This document shows, in pieces, positions 36,291 through 49,679 of a stretch of 64,000 nt of DNA. Each line of letters opens with the position of its first letter. Position 1 is the first letter of the stretch. The position numbers and the translations under genes were made by a program. The DNA is from Heterodera schachtii (Eukaryota > Nematoda > Chromadorea > Rhabditida > Heteroderidae), in NCBI GenBank assembly GCA_023374025.1, contig SIJG01000203.1, positions 62,001 through 126,000 on the forward strand, read 5' to 3'. Under the pieces are notes generated by a model that saw only the letters and a program-made list of their open reading frames with translations, was not told the origin of the DNA and ran no database searches.

Positions 36291-37247
36291 TATTTATTTT
36301 TAATGTAAATTTTTTTGCAATAAAATAATAACATTTTTAAATAATATTACTTTATTTCAATTTTAAAGATATTATTTACTCTTAATTCAAAGATTTAAAA
36401 AAAATTTCCATACCAGCTGAATAAATGCGGGAATTTTCTCCGTTATAATGAATATTTAAATTATGTTTTATAAGGTTTTTAATAACTATAGGGACAAATA
36501 ATTGCATTTTTTATCAAGGATTTTTCTCAAAACCCAAACAATTACGAAATAATAACAAAATGATGAAAATGTGAAAATAATGACGTTACAATTAAAATGG
36601 TCATTTATATAAAATGTTTATTTGTTTTTATTTAATTTTTTTATTAAAAATTCTTAAAAAAGAAAATTACGAAAAATATTAAAATTAATTTATTTTAGTA
36701 TATTAATACATAAAAATTATTATATTACAATGGTTGTTTGTGCTTGTCTTGCTTAAAATAACCTAAAAAAGCGGCTCAATTCCTATAAATCAAATATAAT
36801 TTTTGTATTTATATCATCAATTTAGTGTTGAATTAATTATTTCGTTTATTGCAATTTAAAACGAGATTATACAATTAATAATTAAAGCACACTTCTTTAA
36901 TTTTCATTTTTTAATTATTTAGCATTATTAATGTATTTTTACTTTGTTTTAAAAATTTTAACATTTTAATTATTTCAAATGTAATAATAAACGTATAAAA
37001 TATAAACTAATAGATATATATTCATATATTCACTTTAATATTTAAATATTAAAATTCTCTTATCAAATTTTGATTCGTTTTCTTGTTTTACTATTTTTTA
37101 AGTTTTTTTAACTCAGAAAATCCAGGACTTTTTAAAAAACTTTGGTGCGAGATTTATTTATTTATCAGGAAAAATTTTTTAATCAGTTTATTAGAGATCA
37201 CAATAAAATCAAATCCACGATGACGACATGTACCATTGGTTCCTGTG

Positions 37248-37305
37248 TTGCCGTGATAAATGAATGGCGCTTGCTTTCATTATATGAAAAATTTAAAATT
37301 TTTTT
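37248..37305 (+). repeat. AATGAATGGCGCTTGCTTTC repeat, copy 1
   Basis: AATGAATGGCGCTTGCTTTC followed by an ATGAAAAATTTAA-like tract. Copy 2 (57,207-57,268) has AATGAATGGAGCTTGCTTTC and a similar tail. The islets just upstream are unrelated. Confidence 0.6.
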
Positions 37306-38922
37306 ATATGTATCATAAAACATTTTCTGGATTATTTCCATTTTTATTTTTAATCCAAATTTCAATAACTTCATTGGTTGAGGTCATGAATTCCTTCCGC
37401 CAATGTGCTGCAAAGCTGAAGATTTTTTTTTGATATTTATTTTTATTAAAAACATTATATTTTTCATGATCTTTTCTGAATTATATTACTTTTTTGAAAT
37501 ATTTAATAAAATTTTGTTTAAATATATTTTTTATTCATTAATTTAATCGTAAAATTAAAGAAATAATAAATTATTACAAATTTTTAAATTTTATATATTT
37601 AATATAATTTAGTATAATTAATTATAATTTGAATTTCTTGTTCATTCATTTATTTTTTTAAGATTATATTTTTTCTTATTTACTTTGCAATATGATAAAA
37701 TTTTCTTCAATAAATTGATAAAAATAATTTAAAGACAAAACTTCATTAATGATCGTTTAATATCATGTGAATATCATAAAAAGTATAAATTAAAAATTGT
37801 AATTATTAGTCTATTCATCAAAGCAGCAAGAATTATGTGCTTTTCTTTCGTATTGATTTGCAAAAAAAAATAAATTAATATATATTGTAAAAAAACAATT
37901 TTATAAGCAAAATTTTTATGTCGGTATTTTTAAATTTTAAAAAAGACACATCGAAACATTTTTCTATTGGATTATAATAAGTAATCTTTGGCTTTTTAAA
38001 GAATTTAAATTTAATAAATACTCATTTCATATACACAACAATATTCAAAATTTTATTTACATCTTTTCCTTTAGGACTTTTTTAAAAATCTCCATATGTT
38101 AGAGGCTAATTATTAATAATTGAATTTTTTATATAATTTGCTTTTCTTTAGTATTCAATTTCAATTTTTAATTTATTATCTGTCATACCAGTTTTCTGAA
38201 ATATATTTTTTTATTTAAAGGTTATTGGCTTTCTTATTTTACAAAATAAATTTATTTACGGATTAAACATTACTTTATTAATGTTATTTGTTATGAATAT
38301 TTATTATTTCGACTGAAAATTAAAAAATTCTTGTCTTGTTGTTCACCTTCTTTATTGTCTTAGTTTTTATATAATTTATTGTTTTTGTATTAATATTTTC
38401 TCATATTTTATTTGTATTCAGAGTATAATTGTTCATCAACGAGTGCTTTTTAAGACTGCTTTAATGTATTAGTTTCCTTATTTCTTATTTGGATAATAAT
38501 TTCATAAAAAGCAATTTTATTATATATTAATAAATGTTTTTTTTTTTTGTAATATTCATTTTTATGTTCATTAATTTTAATAAACTTCGCGTTAACCATT
38601 CTGGTCTTATCTGTTATCTGTTACAATATCTTCCTTCATTAATATTTTTATTTCTATGAACATATTTTCTTACAATTTTTAAATTTCTGTCTAGAAGAAA
38701 TAATGACGAGTAACATTAGAAAAAAATTCAATGTTTATTTTCATTTCCCATTAGTTTTTATTATTTAAATATTTTTATTCCAAAATTTATTAGCTTAAAT
38801 TTTATTTGGTTTATTTCAGTAAACTGTAAAATATCTTGGCGAAATGCACAATTAATCTTTTATTTGTCGCATGATCGCAGTGGCTAATTTAATTTGTTAT
38901 TTTTGCGAAGCCATAAATATAT

Positions 38923-38949
38923 GCATGTATTCGCGCAGCGAATACATGC
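38923..38949. repeat. Perfect 12-bp hairpin with 3-base loop
   Basis: GCATGTATTCGC, loop GCA, then the exact complement. It lies about 150 bases outside the left edge of the large inverted repeat and is not present beyond the right edge. Confidence 0.75.
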
Positions 38950-40831
38950 GAAGTTTGGACAATGTTGAGTATTGATGGTTTGATTTGTATAAGAAAATGC
39001 AATGCAAAATGATTTTTTACAATGTCAAATTTATTTTAAATATTAGCAATTTATTGGTGAAAATATGTATAATATTGCTCGTTGGTCCTTCTCTTATATT
39101 TTAAAATAATTTCAATTTAATTTATTAGTTTTATATTTAAAAAAAATATTTTTTTTAATTTTTAATTAATAAATTTATTTATTCAAAATCTGCTTTAGTC
39201 TGCGTTTATTTTTCAAAATTTACTCACCTTTTTGTTTTAAATTTATTATTTTCCTTATTTATCTGTTTTTTTTCGAGCATTTATTAATTTCTAATGACAA
39301 CAATATATTCTCTGAAACCAGTTTATTTTCATTTCTCAACATTTTTCCTTTTTTAATTTTTTTTAATTTCATAAAAGATCCTTTAGATTTAAATATTATT
39401 ATAATTATATATAACAGTTCCTTCGTAATTATATTTTTTGTAATGATAAACAAATTTAGAGTATAATGCCCGAAAGTTTAGAAATTATTGCTTTTTTAAA
39501 TTTTATATTAATAAAACTAATTAATTTTTTTGCCATGTTTGTTTTCTTTTTTAGCACTTGAGTTGCTTTAAATTATTAAATAATTAAAAAAATAAAAGTC
39601 GTAGTCTATTATGAATAATAAATTTAATTTTTTGCTATTACATAAATAAACAACTTTTCACAAATTTTCTGATAGAAAAAACATTCCACTAAATTTTTAT
39701 TTTTTATTAAACTTATTAGGAAAAATTGAACTAATATTTTTAGGAAAAATAAAATGATTATTAAAAATTTCAAATATCTTCCGCGTAAATATGATATGTA
39801 TGTTTTGAATGTATTCATATCTCAAAGGATGCAAATTTCGAAATAAATTTCTTTATTTAAATATTGATTTTTATACGTTTTTTGTTTTTATTTTTCTTTT
39901 TTACAATTTTAAATCTTTAATTAAAATGTGTTATTATAATAACCAAAATAATTGAGTTTAAAAATATTATAATTTGCTCTTAAGGTATAAATATTTTATT
40001 TATGGTTATATATTATTTGACCAATTTTCTCTGTTTTTTATTTGAGCTTTTTTATGTTTCTATGAATGATTGTGATACTTTGATAATTTTTTCTTGTCAA
40101 ATACATCGTGTTTTGATAAGATTGCTATAAACCATCTGATTGTTTATTACTTAATTTTCAAGTTTATACATATAAAGTTTTATTTTTGTGAAACTATTTA
40201 CTATATGATTTTTTCTTTTGTATTGTAAAAATTTTTTATAATAATATTAACTTTTATTAATCAATATAATCATAATTTTTTATCCGTGAGTGGTTATTTT
40301 GACCTTAACTCAGCAGTTTTTCTCGTTTTTAAATCATAATTGATAATTTATGTAAAAATTTTTTAATCATTTTTAAAATTATTTAAAAATATATTTTATA
40401 TAAAAGGTTTTATGTTTAGTGTATTTGTCATTTTTATTTTTTAAAGAAGATTTTTGTTAAGATTTAAACTTCAAATTTCCAACCACTTTTTTGTTTTTCA
40501 TTATTTTCAAATTTAAACAATCAAAAAGGTTGGCTGGCAATTAATTAATTAATTAAAATTCTGATTATAATTTTTAAAAATATTAATAGTTTTATTATTT
40601 TTTCCTTTTTATACAGCATTAATACCCCATCAAAATGGTTGATTGCAAAAAATAATAAAATTAAATTAAGATTTATATCGGAATTTTGGAATTTATATTT
40701 TTAAATTATTTAACATGTTATTCTACAGTTAGAAAGGAAGATATGCGTATATTAATTCAGTAAAAATATTTTTTTTTCAACGACTATAGTCTTTTCATAT
40801 TTTTTCCAATTGTTGAGCGAACGCGCACATA

Positions 40832-41340
40832 TTTTCATGGCGTGCTGAGACGATGCGAAAAAAAACTCAGTGATTGATTGGTCATTTTCCTGAAGCCGAT
40901 GGCACCACTTTCGGGCACCAAAAGTGTCTGATCCGGAATTTGAACCGGCCCGGTTAAGAAACATTTTTTGTTCAGTTTTTCAACGGCTATCTCCCAGGCC
41001 GGGTCCGGTCTTGATCCATTCACTTGGAGCCCGTCATGGGTCGGGCACATCTGCCGGAGGACCCTCAGCCTCGCCCCCGACCCTGGCGATGTCCAACCAA
41101 AGCTAAGCGTGCCGTTACCAGCGGCTTTTTTGTACAGCTCGATGAGCTCTACAAAACGATATTAATGGCGTCCGGCTGTGTCTACTACAAATGGAGAAAA
41201 TTGGCGAAAAGTGATGCGAAAAATTGAAAAAATAAAAAAAAAGTCGCCCACACTGAGTTTTTTTCGCATCGCCCCAACTGAGTTTTTTCGCATCGCCCAC
41301 ACTGAGTTTTTTTTCGCATCGACCTAGCACCTTTTCATGG
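40832..41340. mobile_element. MULE-like non-autonomous element (left arm copy)
   Basis: The element is 40,841-41,331 (491 bp), flanked by 9-bp direct repeats TTTTCATGG at 40,832-40,840 and 41,332-41,340. Ends are about 32-bp imperfect inverted repeats: left CGTGCTGAGACGATGCG then AAAAAAAACTCAGTG, right inverse GGTGCTAGGTCGATGCG then the same tail. At the right, the CTGAGTTTTTTTCGCATCGC unit is tandemly repeated three times. A 9-bp duplication fits Mutator-like elements, but ends this short are unusual for them. The GC-rich interior (about 40,900-41,190) looks like captured foreign or genic sequence. Both strands have open frames of 60-71 codons and no recognised domain. Confidence 0.68.
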
Positions 41341-42189
41341 AATTCGCTTGCAAGAATTATTTAATGCGTTTGAGTTTTAATTTCTATTTAAATTATTTTA
41401 TTAAACAAGAGAAAGCTGATTAATGTTAATTACTTATTAGAATATCTTTTAATTGTGCTTATTCATTAAGAAACTATTATTATGAATTTGAAAATTTTAA
41501 TGTTTATTAATAATTATTTTTTAGTCATCTTTTAATATAAAGGAAGATATGATTATTTCATAATTTAATATAGATTTTAGTTAGATTTCTTTTGTTTTTA
41601 TTTTCTTAGAGATGAAATGTGTGATTCCGGTGCTAAAATAACGAAAAACAAGTACATTTTTTTGTTATTTTATATAATTTTAATTTTATGCTAAATATAT
41701 TCCTTTATCAATTTTCCCTTTTTTTAATTAATTAAATGGTTTAGAATATATTTGTTTTATTTGTACTAATTTTTTCATATTTTTATTTATAAAACTTTTT
41801 ATTCAACTCATGCATTTAGGTGTTCTTAGGTTAATTCCGTAGACTTCTTCATTCTTATGTTTTCTATGCAGCTTAAATTTTTTTAATAAAATTGCAGAAC
41901 ATTAATCATTTCATGGTCTGAACTTTGCATACATATTCTTAATGTACTCGTCAACTTGTTGAATTTTTTCCATTCTTATATTTAATTTTATTTTATAATT
42001 ATAAATATTTTATAAATTAAATTTTTATTAAAAAACTTCAACGTTATTCAATTTGTTACATTCATGTCATTTTAATTTTAGGATTTTACAATTTTTTCTT
42101 CATTTAATTTTATTTAATATTTCATAATAAAATAGATATATATATATTCTTTGTATAATAACTTTAGTTTATTTTCGAATGATGTACTA

Positions 42190-42640
42190 TTGTTCGGGAA
42201 ATTTTTAAAATTTTCGAGTTAGGCCCCCTAGAAATTTACAAAAATATTTTTTTGGGCCAAAATGGGGGTGAAAAATATTTTTCTGCGTATTTTGAGGTGC
42301 TGAGCAAAAGAATATGATGTTTATTTTCATTACAGGAATTTTAGAATTTTTTAAAAATTTGAAAATATTTTCCAATTTTTTGGCCCCGGGATTTTGGGCT
42401 AATATTTGAAAATTCATAACTCACTTCACTGTAAGACAAATTTAATGAAATGGCTTTTTTTTAGATTAGATCTATTAAACATGAACATAAAATTTTCATG
42501 CAACTTATTCGTTTTTCATTATTTTAAATTGAAATTTTTCTCAATTCCTTTAAGTAGAATCTTCATTATTTCTTTAAAACCAAAAAATAGTCGAATTGTC
42601 GGCGCCCACGACCGACGAAGCCGAGATGCCAGAGAATGCC
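42190..42640. repeat. GGCCCC-marked segment, probable repeat (left arm)
   Basis: A segment with characteristic words (GAGTTAGGCCCCCTAGAAAT, TTTTTTGGGCCAAAATGGGG, TTTTTTGGCCCCGGGATTTT, AAAATTCATAACTCAC). Its composition differs from the flanks. No clear ends were identified. The mirror copy is at 50,303-50,753. The open frames on it are not protein-like. Confidence 0.35.
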
Positions 42641-43265
42641 GAAAGAATTAAATGCCAAAAACGGAAGAGACGGAGAAAATAATTTTTGAACAAATTTGCA
42701 TTTAATTATTTATTAATTTAAATTTCATTTCATTTCTCTATTTTATTATTCATCCATATCTTTCATCCTTTGCTTTTGCGATCACTTTATAAGTCGTTGG
42801 AGACAAGAAGAAAATAAGCGATAGGGAATTTCACAGTTTAACAAAAAGCGGAAAATGTCCGTGAGCGGAAAAAGGGGGAAAGATGGAAAAAATTAAAATC
42901 TGTTCTCATTCGCTTAACTTTTTAATCCGTTCAACATCTTCTCTCTCCGATTTAAAATTATTTATTAATTTCGAATTTTCGCACCGTAATAAATATTTGT
43001 CACCGGGACATTGTTTGAAGGTTACGGTAGGGGAAAATTTGGTACTAAAAATCGTTTCACCGGGAAACGGGAATTGGTCCACCGGGGACTTTTGAAAACA
43101 AAATCTGTCAAGGGGTTGGCCCACCGGAAATTAAAAGTGATTGGCAAACTCTAATCTGTTCCACCAAACAAAGGCTGATTGATTGATTCATTGTTTGATT
43201 CTTCTACTGTCATTGGACGAACTGACAAAAGAGAACAGCGGACGAAGAGCGGACTTCGACACGAA
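42590..43265. other. GC-richer segment carrying most arm-to-arm differences
   Basis: The segment runs from a TGTCGGCGCCCACGACCGAC motif to GCGGACTTCGACACG. It has repeated CACCGGG-type words (about 43,000, 43,058 and 43,080), GCGGAAAAAGGGGGAAAG, and mixed composition. It could be an eroded mobile element or a regulatory/gene remnant. No family recognised. At least 12 differences from the mirror copy lie in 42,671-43,155. Confidence 0.4.
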
Positions 43266-43530
43266 TAAATTCAATATTTTTGAATTTCTCCTCTTTTTAA
43301 TATATTTTTAATTCTTTTTCGTATACGCCGAAAAATTAGAGATTTATTCAGAGTTTCAATTATTTTTTGAATTTATCTTTATAATGTTTTCGTAATTTAT
43401 ACGTAGAAAATGTGTTGATACAAATTTAAATTTGTTTAAATTATCTTAATTATTTTATTCGATAGTTATAATAATTGTAAATCTAAAGAGTTTCAAAAAA
43501 TTCACAAAATTTTCGCATATTTAAAAACAA

Positions 43531-43546
43531 TTGATCAGCTGATCAA
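43531..43546. repeat. 16-bp perfect palindrome TTGATCAGCTGATCAA (left arm)
   Basis: Self-complementary, conserved in the mirror arm at 49,395-49,410. It contains CAGCTG at its centre and two TGATCA sites. May be chance. Confidence 0.55.
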
Positions 43547-45433
43547 ATTGCATTTATTTTTTAGGTCTGGATTGTTATAATAAAACATTTAATGTTCCAA
43601 GAGTTTAAGTTATGCCAAATTTTTGTTATTCTTTTGCAACAAGATAATTTTTTAAATTTTCTTTTCTTATGTGCTTTACAACGTTCTTGGAAATACATTC
43701 AATTAATTAAAAAATGGCTTTTGCATTTTACATCACCATAAAAACTAAATGACCCTTTGAAATAAATCTCCCAAGATTAAGATTTATAGTAAAAAGTGCA
43801 CAAAGCAAATTTTTAAAAATTTTCTTATCATTATTCTTAAGCAAAAAAACTTTTTTAGTTTTATAGACTAATAGAGAACGCTTAGAGTTACCGAATAATA
43901 TGAATTAAAAATGTTTGATTAAGCTATTTGAAGAAAAATTTATGAAGCGATGCAACATTCATATGATTTTACGTTCATTTGAATAGTTCTGGAGAGTGTA
44001 AAGTCAAAATTCATCAATTAAGATGCAAAATAGGAAAATGAAGAGAATATGGGAGGAGGGAGATGGGAGGATCAATTGGATGGTTAATGTCAAAGTTTTT
44101 ATATTTATCATGTTTTGGCTTAATGTTATGTAGATGCCTCCTATTCAGGATTTTAGAAAACGACCTCCATATTGTCTATATAGAAAACTAATAGTACGTA
44201 GGTCTTTTGTACCTTAATTTTATTTATCATCAAATAAGAAAAAAATAAACCACAAAAGGGAGAAACTCATTCTTACTAAGTGCATATCTTTTAATACAAA
44301 TATTTGTAGTTTATTATGAATGAAAACTTAATGAAATTTTTTTTTTGTATTTTGCTTTTCTTTATAGTATTTTTTATTGATATGCATTTTGTTATGATAG
44401 ATTATTACTAATTATAATAATATTTTTATTGATGATTGTTCTGTTCGCTATCTATGTCGTTTTTAAAATTTTCTTACTAAATTTAAATTATCTTTTTTGC
44501 TTTTCATTCCATGAGTTTTGATATTTTTCTTTGGATTCACATGAACGTCGGTTCCAAATGTGCCGGATAGCAAAGCTTTTCTTTAATATTCACTTTTGAT
44601 ATTCAAAATTTTTGTTGTCTATATTAATATATTTTATATTATTTTATTCTACAATCATAAAGAAATTATATAAAATTTTCTTTAAATAATTAGCAATTAA
44701 ATATAAAAATAGCCTAATTTGGCAAGGTATGCCTTTAAGAGTAAGAAAACAAATTTTGATAGATTTAATTATATGTTAGAACTTGGAAATTTGTTTAAAA
44801 TTTTTCATTTGTTTAAGTTTTGTTTGTATTTAGAAAAAGTTGTTAAATTTATTTACAAAATTTGGATATTTTTATAAAGCTATGAATGATTGTTATTTCA
44901 ATCGTTTGTTTAATTTTATTTTTTAAACTATAATAACATATAAACTGTATTATGAAAAAACACAATATTCCATTATAAATTTGGTATTTGAAATTTTTTT
45001 ATATGATTTATTATTTTATTTATTGAAAAATAAATTGTGAATATAAAATTTTGTATATGAAAAATAATTTTACATCATTGGATGGCAATAATTATAATTG
45101 TGATCATTATTTTTCATTAGTATCTCATAAATGCGTTGTTTATTTTTAATTGTCGTCACTTAATTTACATTTTTAAAACCGTCTTATATTCTTTAAATTT
45201 TTATTATATATTATATATTTCAGTTATTAAAAATAATAAGATAATTTCAGTTATTTAATTATTTATTTTTTTATCTGATTTATTTTTTCTCAAACATTTT
45301 GATTAGCATTTTATTCAGTGATCTTGTAAATAAAATCTTTTTTAATATTTTTTTTTGGTTTTGAATATAAAAGTCTTCAATATCCAATACATTGTTTTGC
45401 TTTGAATTGATTGTTGAGTTAAATTGTTCAATC

Positions 45434-45830
45434 ATTAACTTTTAATAAGTATGTAATTATAACTAAATACATATTTGCATATTATTGCATGATGGTATTT
45501 AAAGATATATTAATAAACTAAAAATATTAATATCTAATTTATTTTTCTGAAATTTCATAAAGATAAAAATTAATTTATAATTTTAATTTAGGGTATTTAT
45601 ATTAATTTCAAGTTCATTTGCTGCGAAGATTTATTTTTAGGTTTTTTTTTCTTCTTGGACCGTCAAGATACATGCAGGCCCCGCCTACCACGGGCAAGTT
45701 CTTATGAAATTCTCTGTTTTTATCAATGTCTTGTTAAATAACTCGAGATTAAATTTTTACTTTTACAACCATGAAATCAGATCATTAGCATTGAAATCTA
45801 TGCAGCTATAACAGAGACTTTAATTTTTAA
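45434..45830 (+). repeat. Dispersed repeat R4, copy inside left arm
   Basis: Matches 60,091-60,446 with clear divergence: landmarks are TGCATGATGRTATTTAAA, GAAATTTCATA, the islet CAAGATACATGCAGG, ATCAATGTCTTGTTAAATAA and GCAGCTATAACAGAGAC. The mirror copy in the right arm is at about 47,110-47,507. The islet encodes a short peptide partly conserved between copies (see findings). Confidence 0.72.
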
Positions 45831-46000
45831 AATTAGAGAATTTTAATAAATTCCAATTTTTAAACAAAGCCGAATTACATTAAACAAATTGAAAAAAAAA
45901 ATTAGTTTTATAATGTATTCACCAATAAGGGTTGAAAAATATAAATATTAAATAAATAATCTTGATTATTTTAAACATTTTTTAATTAATTGTTGGTATT

Positions 46001-46938
46001 AGCCATTTTTATATAAATGTGTTTGAAATTAATTAGTTTTATTTATGGTTAGTTTTGGTTTGATAAATTTTATTGGTCTAGTTTGTAAAAAGAAAATTAT
46101 GCTAGAATTGAGAATCATTTTAATGTGTTTTTTTGTAATATATGAAGATAAATATATTGATAGTGACAACATTAATTTATTTTAGTAAAATTTTTATTTT
46201 CCTAAAATGGATCATCACTTTAATATCGTTTCCTTGTTATCTGAGTTAAATTGTTTATATTATAGAAAAAGAATAAAGTCTTTTTAATATGTATATTCCT
46301 TGATAAAATTACTAATTTTTTCACATATTTGTAATAATTCATTTATTCATTTAGTTAATTTTAATTTACATGCTTATATTTTTAATTCCCTTACTATCAT
46401 TAAAATTTGTCATTAATTTCAAGAGAGTTTATTTAATTGCAATTGAACCTTGTTTCTTAACCGCAAATTTTTCGATTATTTTTATTATTTATTTTCATGG
46501 CATTTTATTTAAATTTCAAACATTTATTGTTATTAATTATTTAAAAGTAAATTTTTTTTTTATACATTAAAGGAAATAAATTATTTTTCCTTTTTGTATT
46601 TAATATTGCAACCTTCATGATGAAAGTGTTCGACGTGCAAATCGATTCATTTAATATATAATTGTAAAGAAATTATTGGAATTTTTTATCAAATCATTAA
46701 TGAGTTTATTCAATAATTTCTAGAAACAAATAATTCTCAACCTTTTTTTACTTTAACATTTTTTAGAAATTTAAAACCTTCTATTGCCTTATAAAATTAT
46801 CGATTACTTCGAAAAGTTTAAGTTTTTAAAAAATTGCGTTTGATAAGATTATAATGTTTAACAGCATAATCATTTTAATTTACTTAAAGTTCTCTGGATA
46901 ATATATTAAAAAAAAAATTTTTTTTCTATTATCTGGTG
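46001..46938. other. Unique spacer of the inverted repeat
   Basis: The 938 bases between the arms are T-rich on the + strand, like the left arm and unlike the right arm. No gene supported. The 66-codon frame at 46,370-46,570 is Phe/Ile/Leu-rich noise. The spacer argues against a simple assembly fold-back. Confidence 0.8.
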
Positions 46939-49679
46939 AATACCAACAATTAATTAAAAAATGTTTAAAATAATCAAGATTATTTATTTAATATTTATAT
47001 TTTTCAACCCTTATTGGTGAATACATTATAAAACTAATTTTTTTTTTTCAATTTGTTTAATGTAATTCGGCTTTGTTTAAAAATTGGAATTTATTAAAAT
47101 TCTCTAATTTTAAAAATTAAAGTCTCTGTTATAGCTGCATAGATTTCAATGCTAATGATCTGATTTCATGGTTGTAAAAGTAAAAATTTAATCTCGAGTT
47201 ATTTAACAAGACATTGATAAAAACAGAGAATTTCATAAGAACTTGCCCGTGGTAGGCGGGGCCTGCATGTATCTTGACGGTCCAAGAAGAAAAAAAAACC
47301 TAAAAATAAATCTTCGCAGCAAATGAACTTGAAATTAATATAAATACCCTAAATTAAAATTATAAATTAATTTTTATCTTTATGAAATTTCAGAAAAATA
47401 AATTAGATATTAATATTTTTAGTTTATTAATATATCTTTAAATACCATCATGCAATAATATGCAAATATGTATTTAGTTATAATTACATACTTATTAAAA
47501 GTTAATGATTGAACAATTTAACTCAACAATCAATTCAAAGCAAAACAATGTATTGGATATTGAAGACTTTTATATTCAAAACCAAAAAAAAATATTAAAA
47601 AAAGATTTTATTTACAAGATCACTGAATAAAATGCTAATCAAAATGTTTGAGAAAAAATAAATCAGATAAAAAAATAAATAATTAAATAACTGAAATTAT
47701 CTTATTATTTTTAATAACTGAAATATATAATATATAATAAAAATTTAAAGAATATAAGACGGTTTTAAAAATGTAAATTAAGTGACGACAATTAAAAATA
47801 AACAACGCATTTATGAGATACTAATGAAAAATAATGATCACAATTATAATTATTGCCATCCAATGATGTAAAATTATTTTTCATATACAAAATTTTATAT
47901 TCACAATTTATTTTTCAATAAATAAAATAATAAATCATATAAAAAAATTTCAAATACCAAATTTATAATGGAATATTGTGTTTTTTCATAATACAGTTTA
48001 TATGTTATTATAGTTTAAAAAATAAAATTAAACAAACGATTGAAATAACAATCATTCATAGCTTTATAAAAATATCCAAATTTTGTAAATAAATTTAACA
48101 ACTTTTTCTAAATACAAACAAAACTTAAACAAATGAAAAATTTTAAACAAATTTCCAAGTTCTAACATATAATTAAATCTATCAAAATTTGTTTTCTTAC
48201 TCTTAAAGGCATACCTTGCCAAATTAGGCTATTTTTATATTTAATTGCTAATTATTTAAAGAAAATTTTATATAATTTCTTTATGATTGTAGAATAAAAT
48301 AATATAAAATATATTAATATAGACAACAAAAATTTTGAATATCAAAAGTGAATATTAAAGAAAAGCTTTGCTATCCGGCACATTTGGAACCGACGTTCAT
48401 GTGAATCCAAAGAAAAATATCAAAACTCATGGAATGAAAAGCAAAAAAGATAATTTAAATTTAGTAAGAAAATTTTAAAAACGACATAGATAGCGAACAG
48501 AACAATCATCAATAAAAATATTATTATAATTAGTAATAATCTATCATAACAAAATGCATATCAATAAAAAATACTATAAAGAAAAGCAAAATACAAAAAA
48601 AAAATTTCATTAAGTTTTCATTCATAATAAACTACAAATATTTGTATTAAAAGATATGCACTTAGTAAGAATGAGTTTCTCCCTTTTGTGGTTTATTTTT
48701 TTCTTATTTGATGATAAATAAAATTAAGGTACAAAAGACCTACGTACTATTAGTTTTCTATATAGACAATATGGAGGTCGTTTTCTAAAATCCTGAATAG
48801 GAGGCATCTACATAACATTAAGCCAAAACATGATAAATATAAAAACTTTGACATTAACCATCCAATTGATCCTCCCATCTCCCTCCTCCCATATTCTCTT
48901 CATTTTCCTATTTTGCATCTTAATTGATGAATTTTGACTTTACACTCTCCAGAACTATTCAAATGAACGTAAAATCATATGAATGTTGCATCGCTTCATA
49001 AATTTTTCTTCAAATAGCTTAATCAAACATTTTTAATTCATATTATTCGGTAACTCTAAGCGTTCTCTATTAGTCTATAAAACTAAAAAAGTTTTTTTGC
49101 TTAAGAATAATGATAAGAAAATTTTTAAAAATTTGCTTTGTGCACTTTTTACTATAAATCTTAATCTTGGGAGATTTATTTCAAAGGGTCATTTAGTTTT
49201 TATGGTGATGTAAAATGCAAAAGCCATTTTTTAATTAATTGAATGTATTTCCAAGAACGTTGTAAAGCACATAAGAAAAGAAAATTTAAAAAATTATCTT
49301 GTTGCAAAAGAATAACAAAAATTTGGCATAACTTAAACTCTTGGAACATTAAATGTTTTATTATAACAATCCAGACCTAAAAAATAAATGCAATTTGATC
49401 AGCTGATCAATTGTTTTTAAATATGCGAAAATTTTGTGAATTTTTTGAAACTCTTTAGATTTACAATTATTATAACTATCGAATAAAATAATTAAGATAA
49501 TTTAAACAAATTTAAATTTGTATCAACACATTTTCTACGTATAAATTACGAAAACATTATAAAGATAAATTCAAAAAATAATTGAAACTCTGAATAAATC
49601 TCTAATTTTTCGGCGTATACGAAAAAGAATTAAAAATATATTAAAAAGAGGAGAAATTCAAAAATATTGAATTTATTCG

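Larger units (their letters stand above)
34494..39101. other. T-rich stretch of diverged repeats
   Basis: No gene supported. Contains repeat block B (35,240-36,290), an islet at 37,212-37,275 shared in part with 57,207-57,268, and a perfect hairpin at 38,923-38,949 just before the palindrome boundary. Confidence 0.5.
39102..46000 (+). repeat. Left arm of a near-perfect 6.9-kb inverted repeat
   Basis: This 6,899-base arm matches the reverse complement of 46,939-53,842. Mirror positions sum to 92,939 at the inner edge, 92,941 at 43.5 kb, 92,943 at 40.8-42.6 kb and 92,944 at the outer edge, so only a few bases of net indel separate the arms. The outer edge is sharp: ATTATTTTA is shared, then the flanks are unrelated. 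The arm is mostly T-rich non-coding sequence with a MULE-like element (40.8-41.3 kb), a GC-richer segment (42.2-43.3 kb) and a copy of a repeat also found at 60.1-60.4 kb. Confidence 0.95.

Noticed and set aside
40752..41330. Several overlapping 60-71-codon frames on both strands in the MULE-like element, and their mirror copies
   Set aside because: They overlap in conflicting frames with no recognised domain. Treated as possible captured sequence, not as genes.
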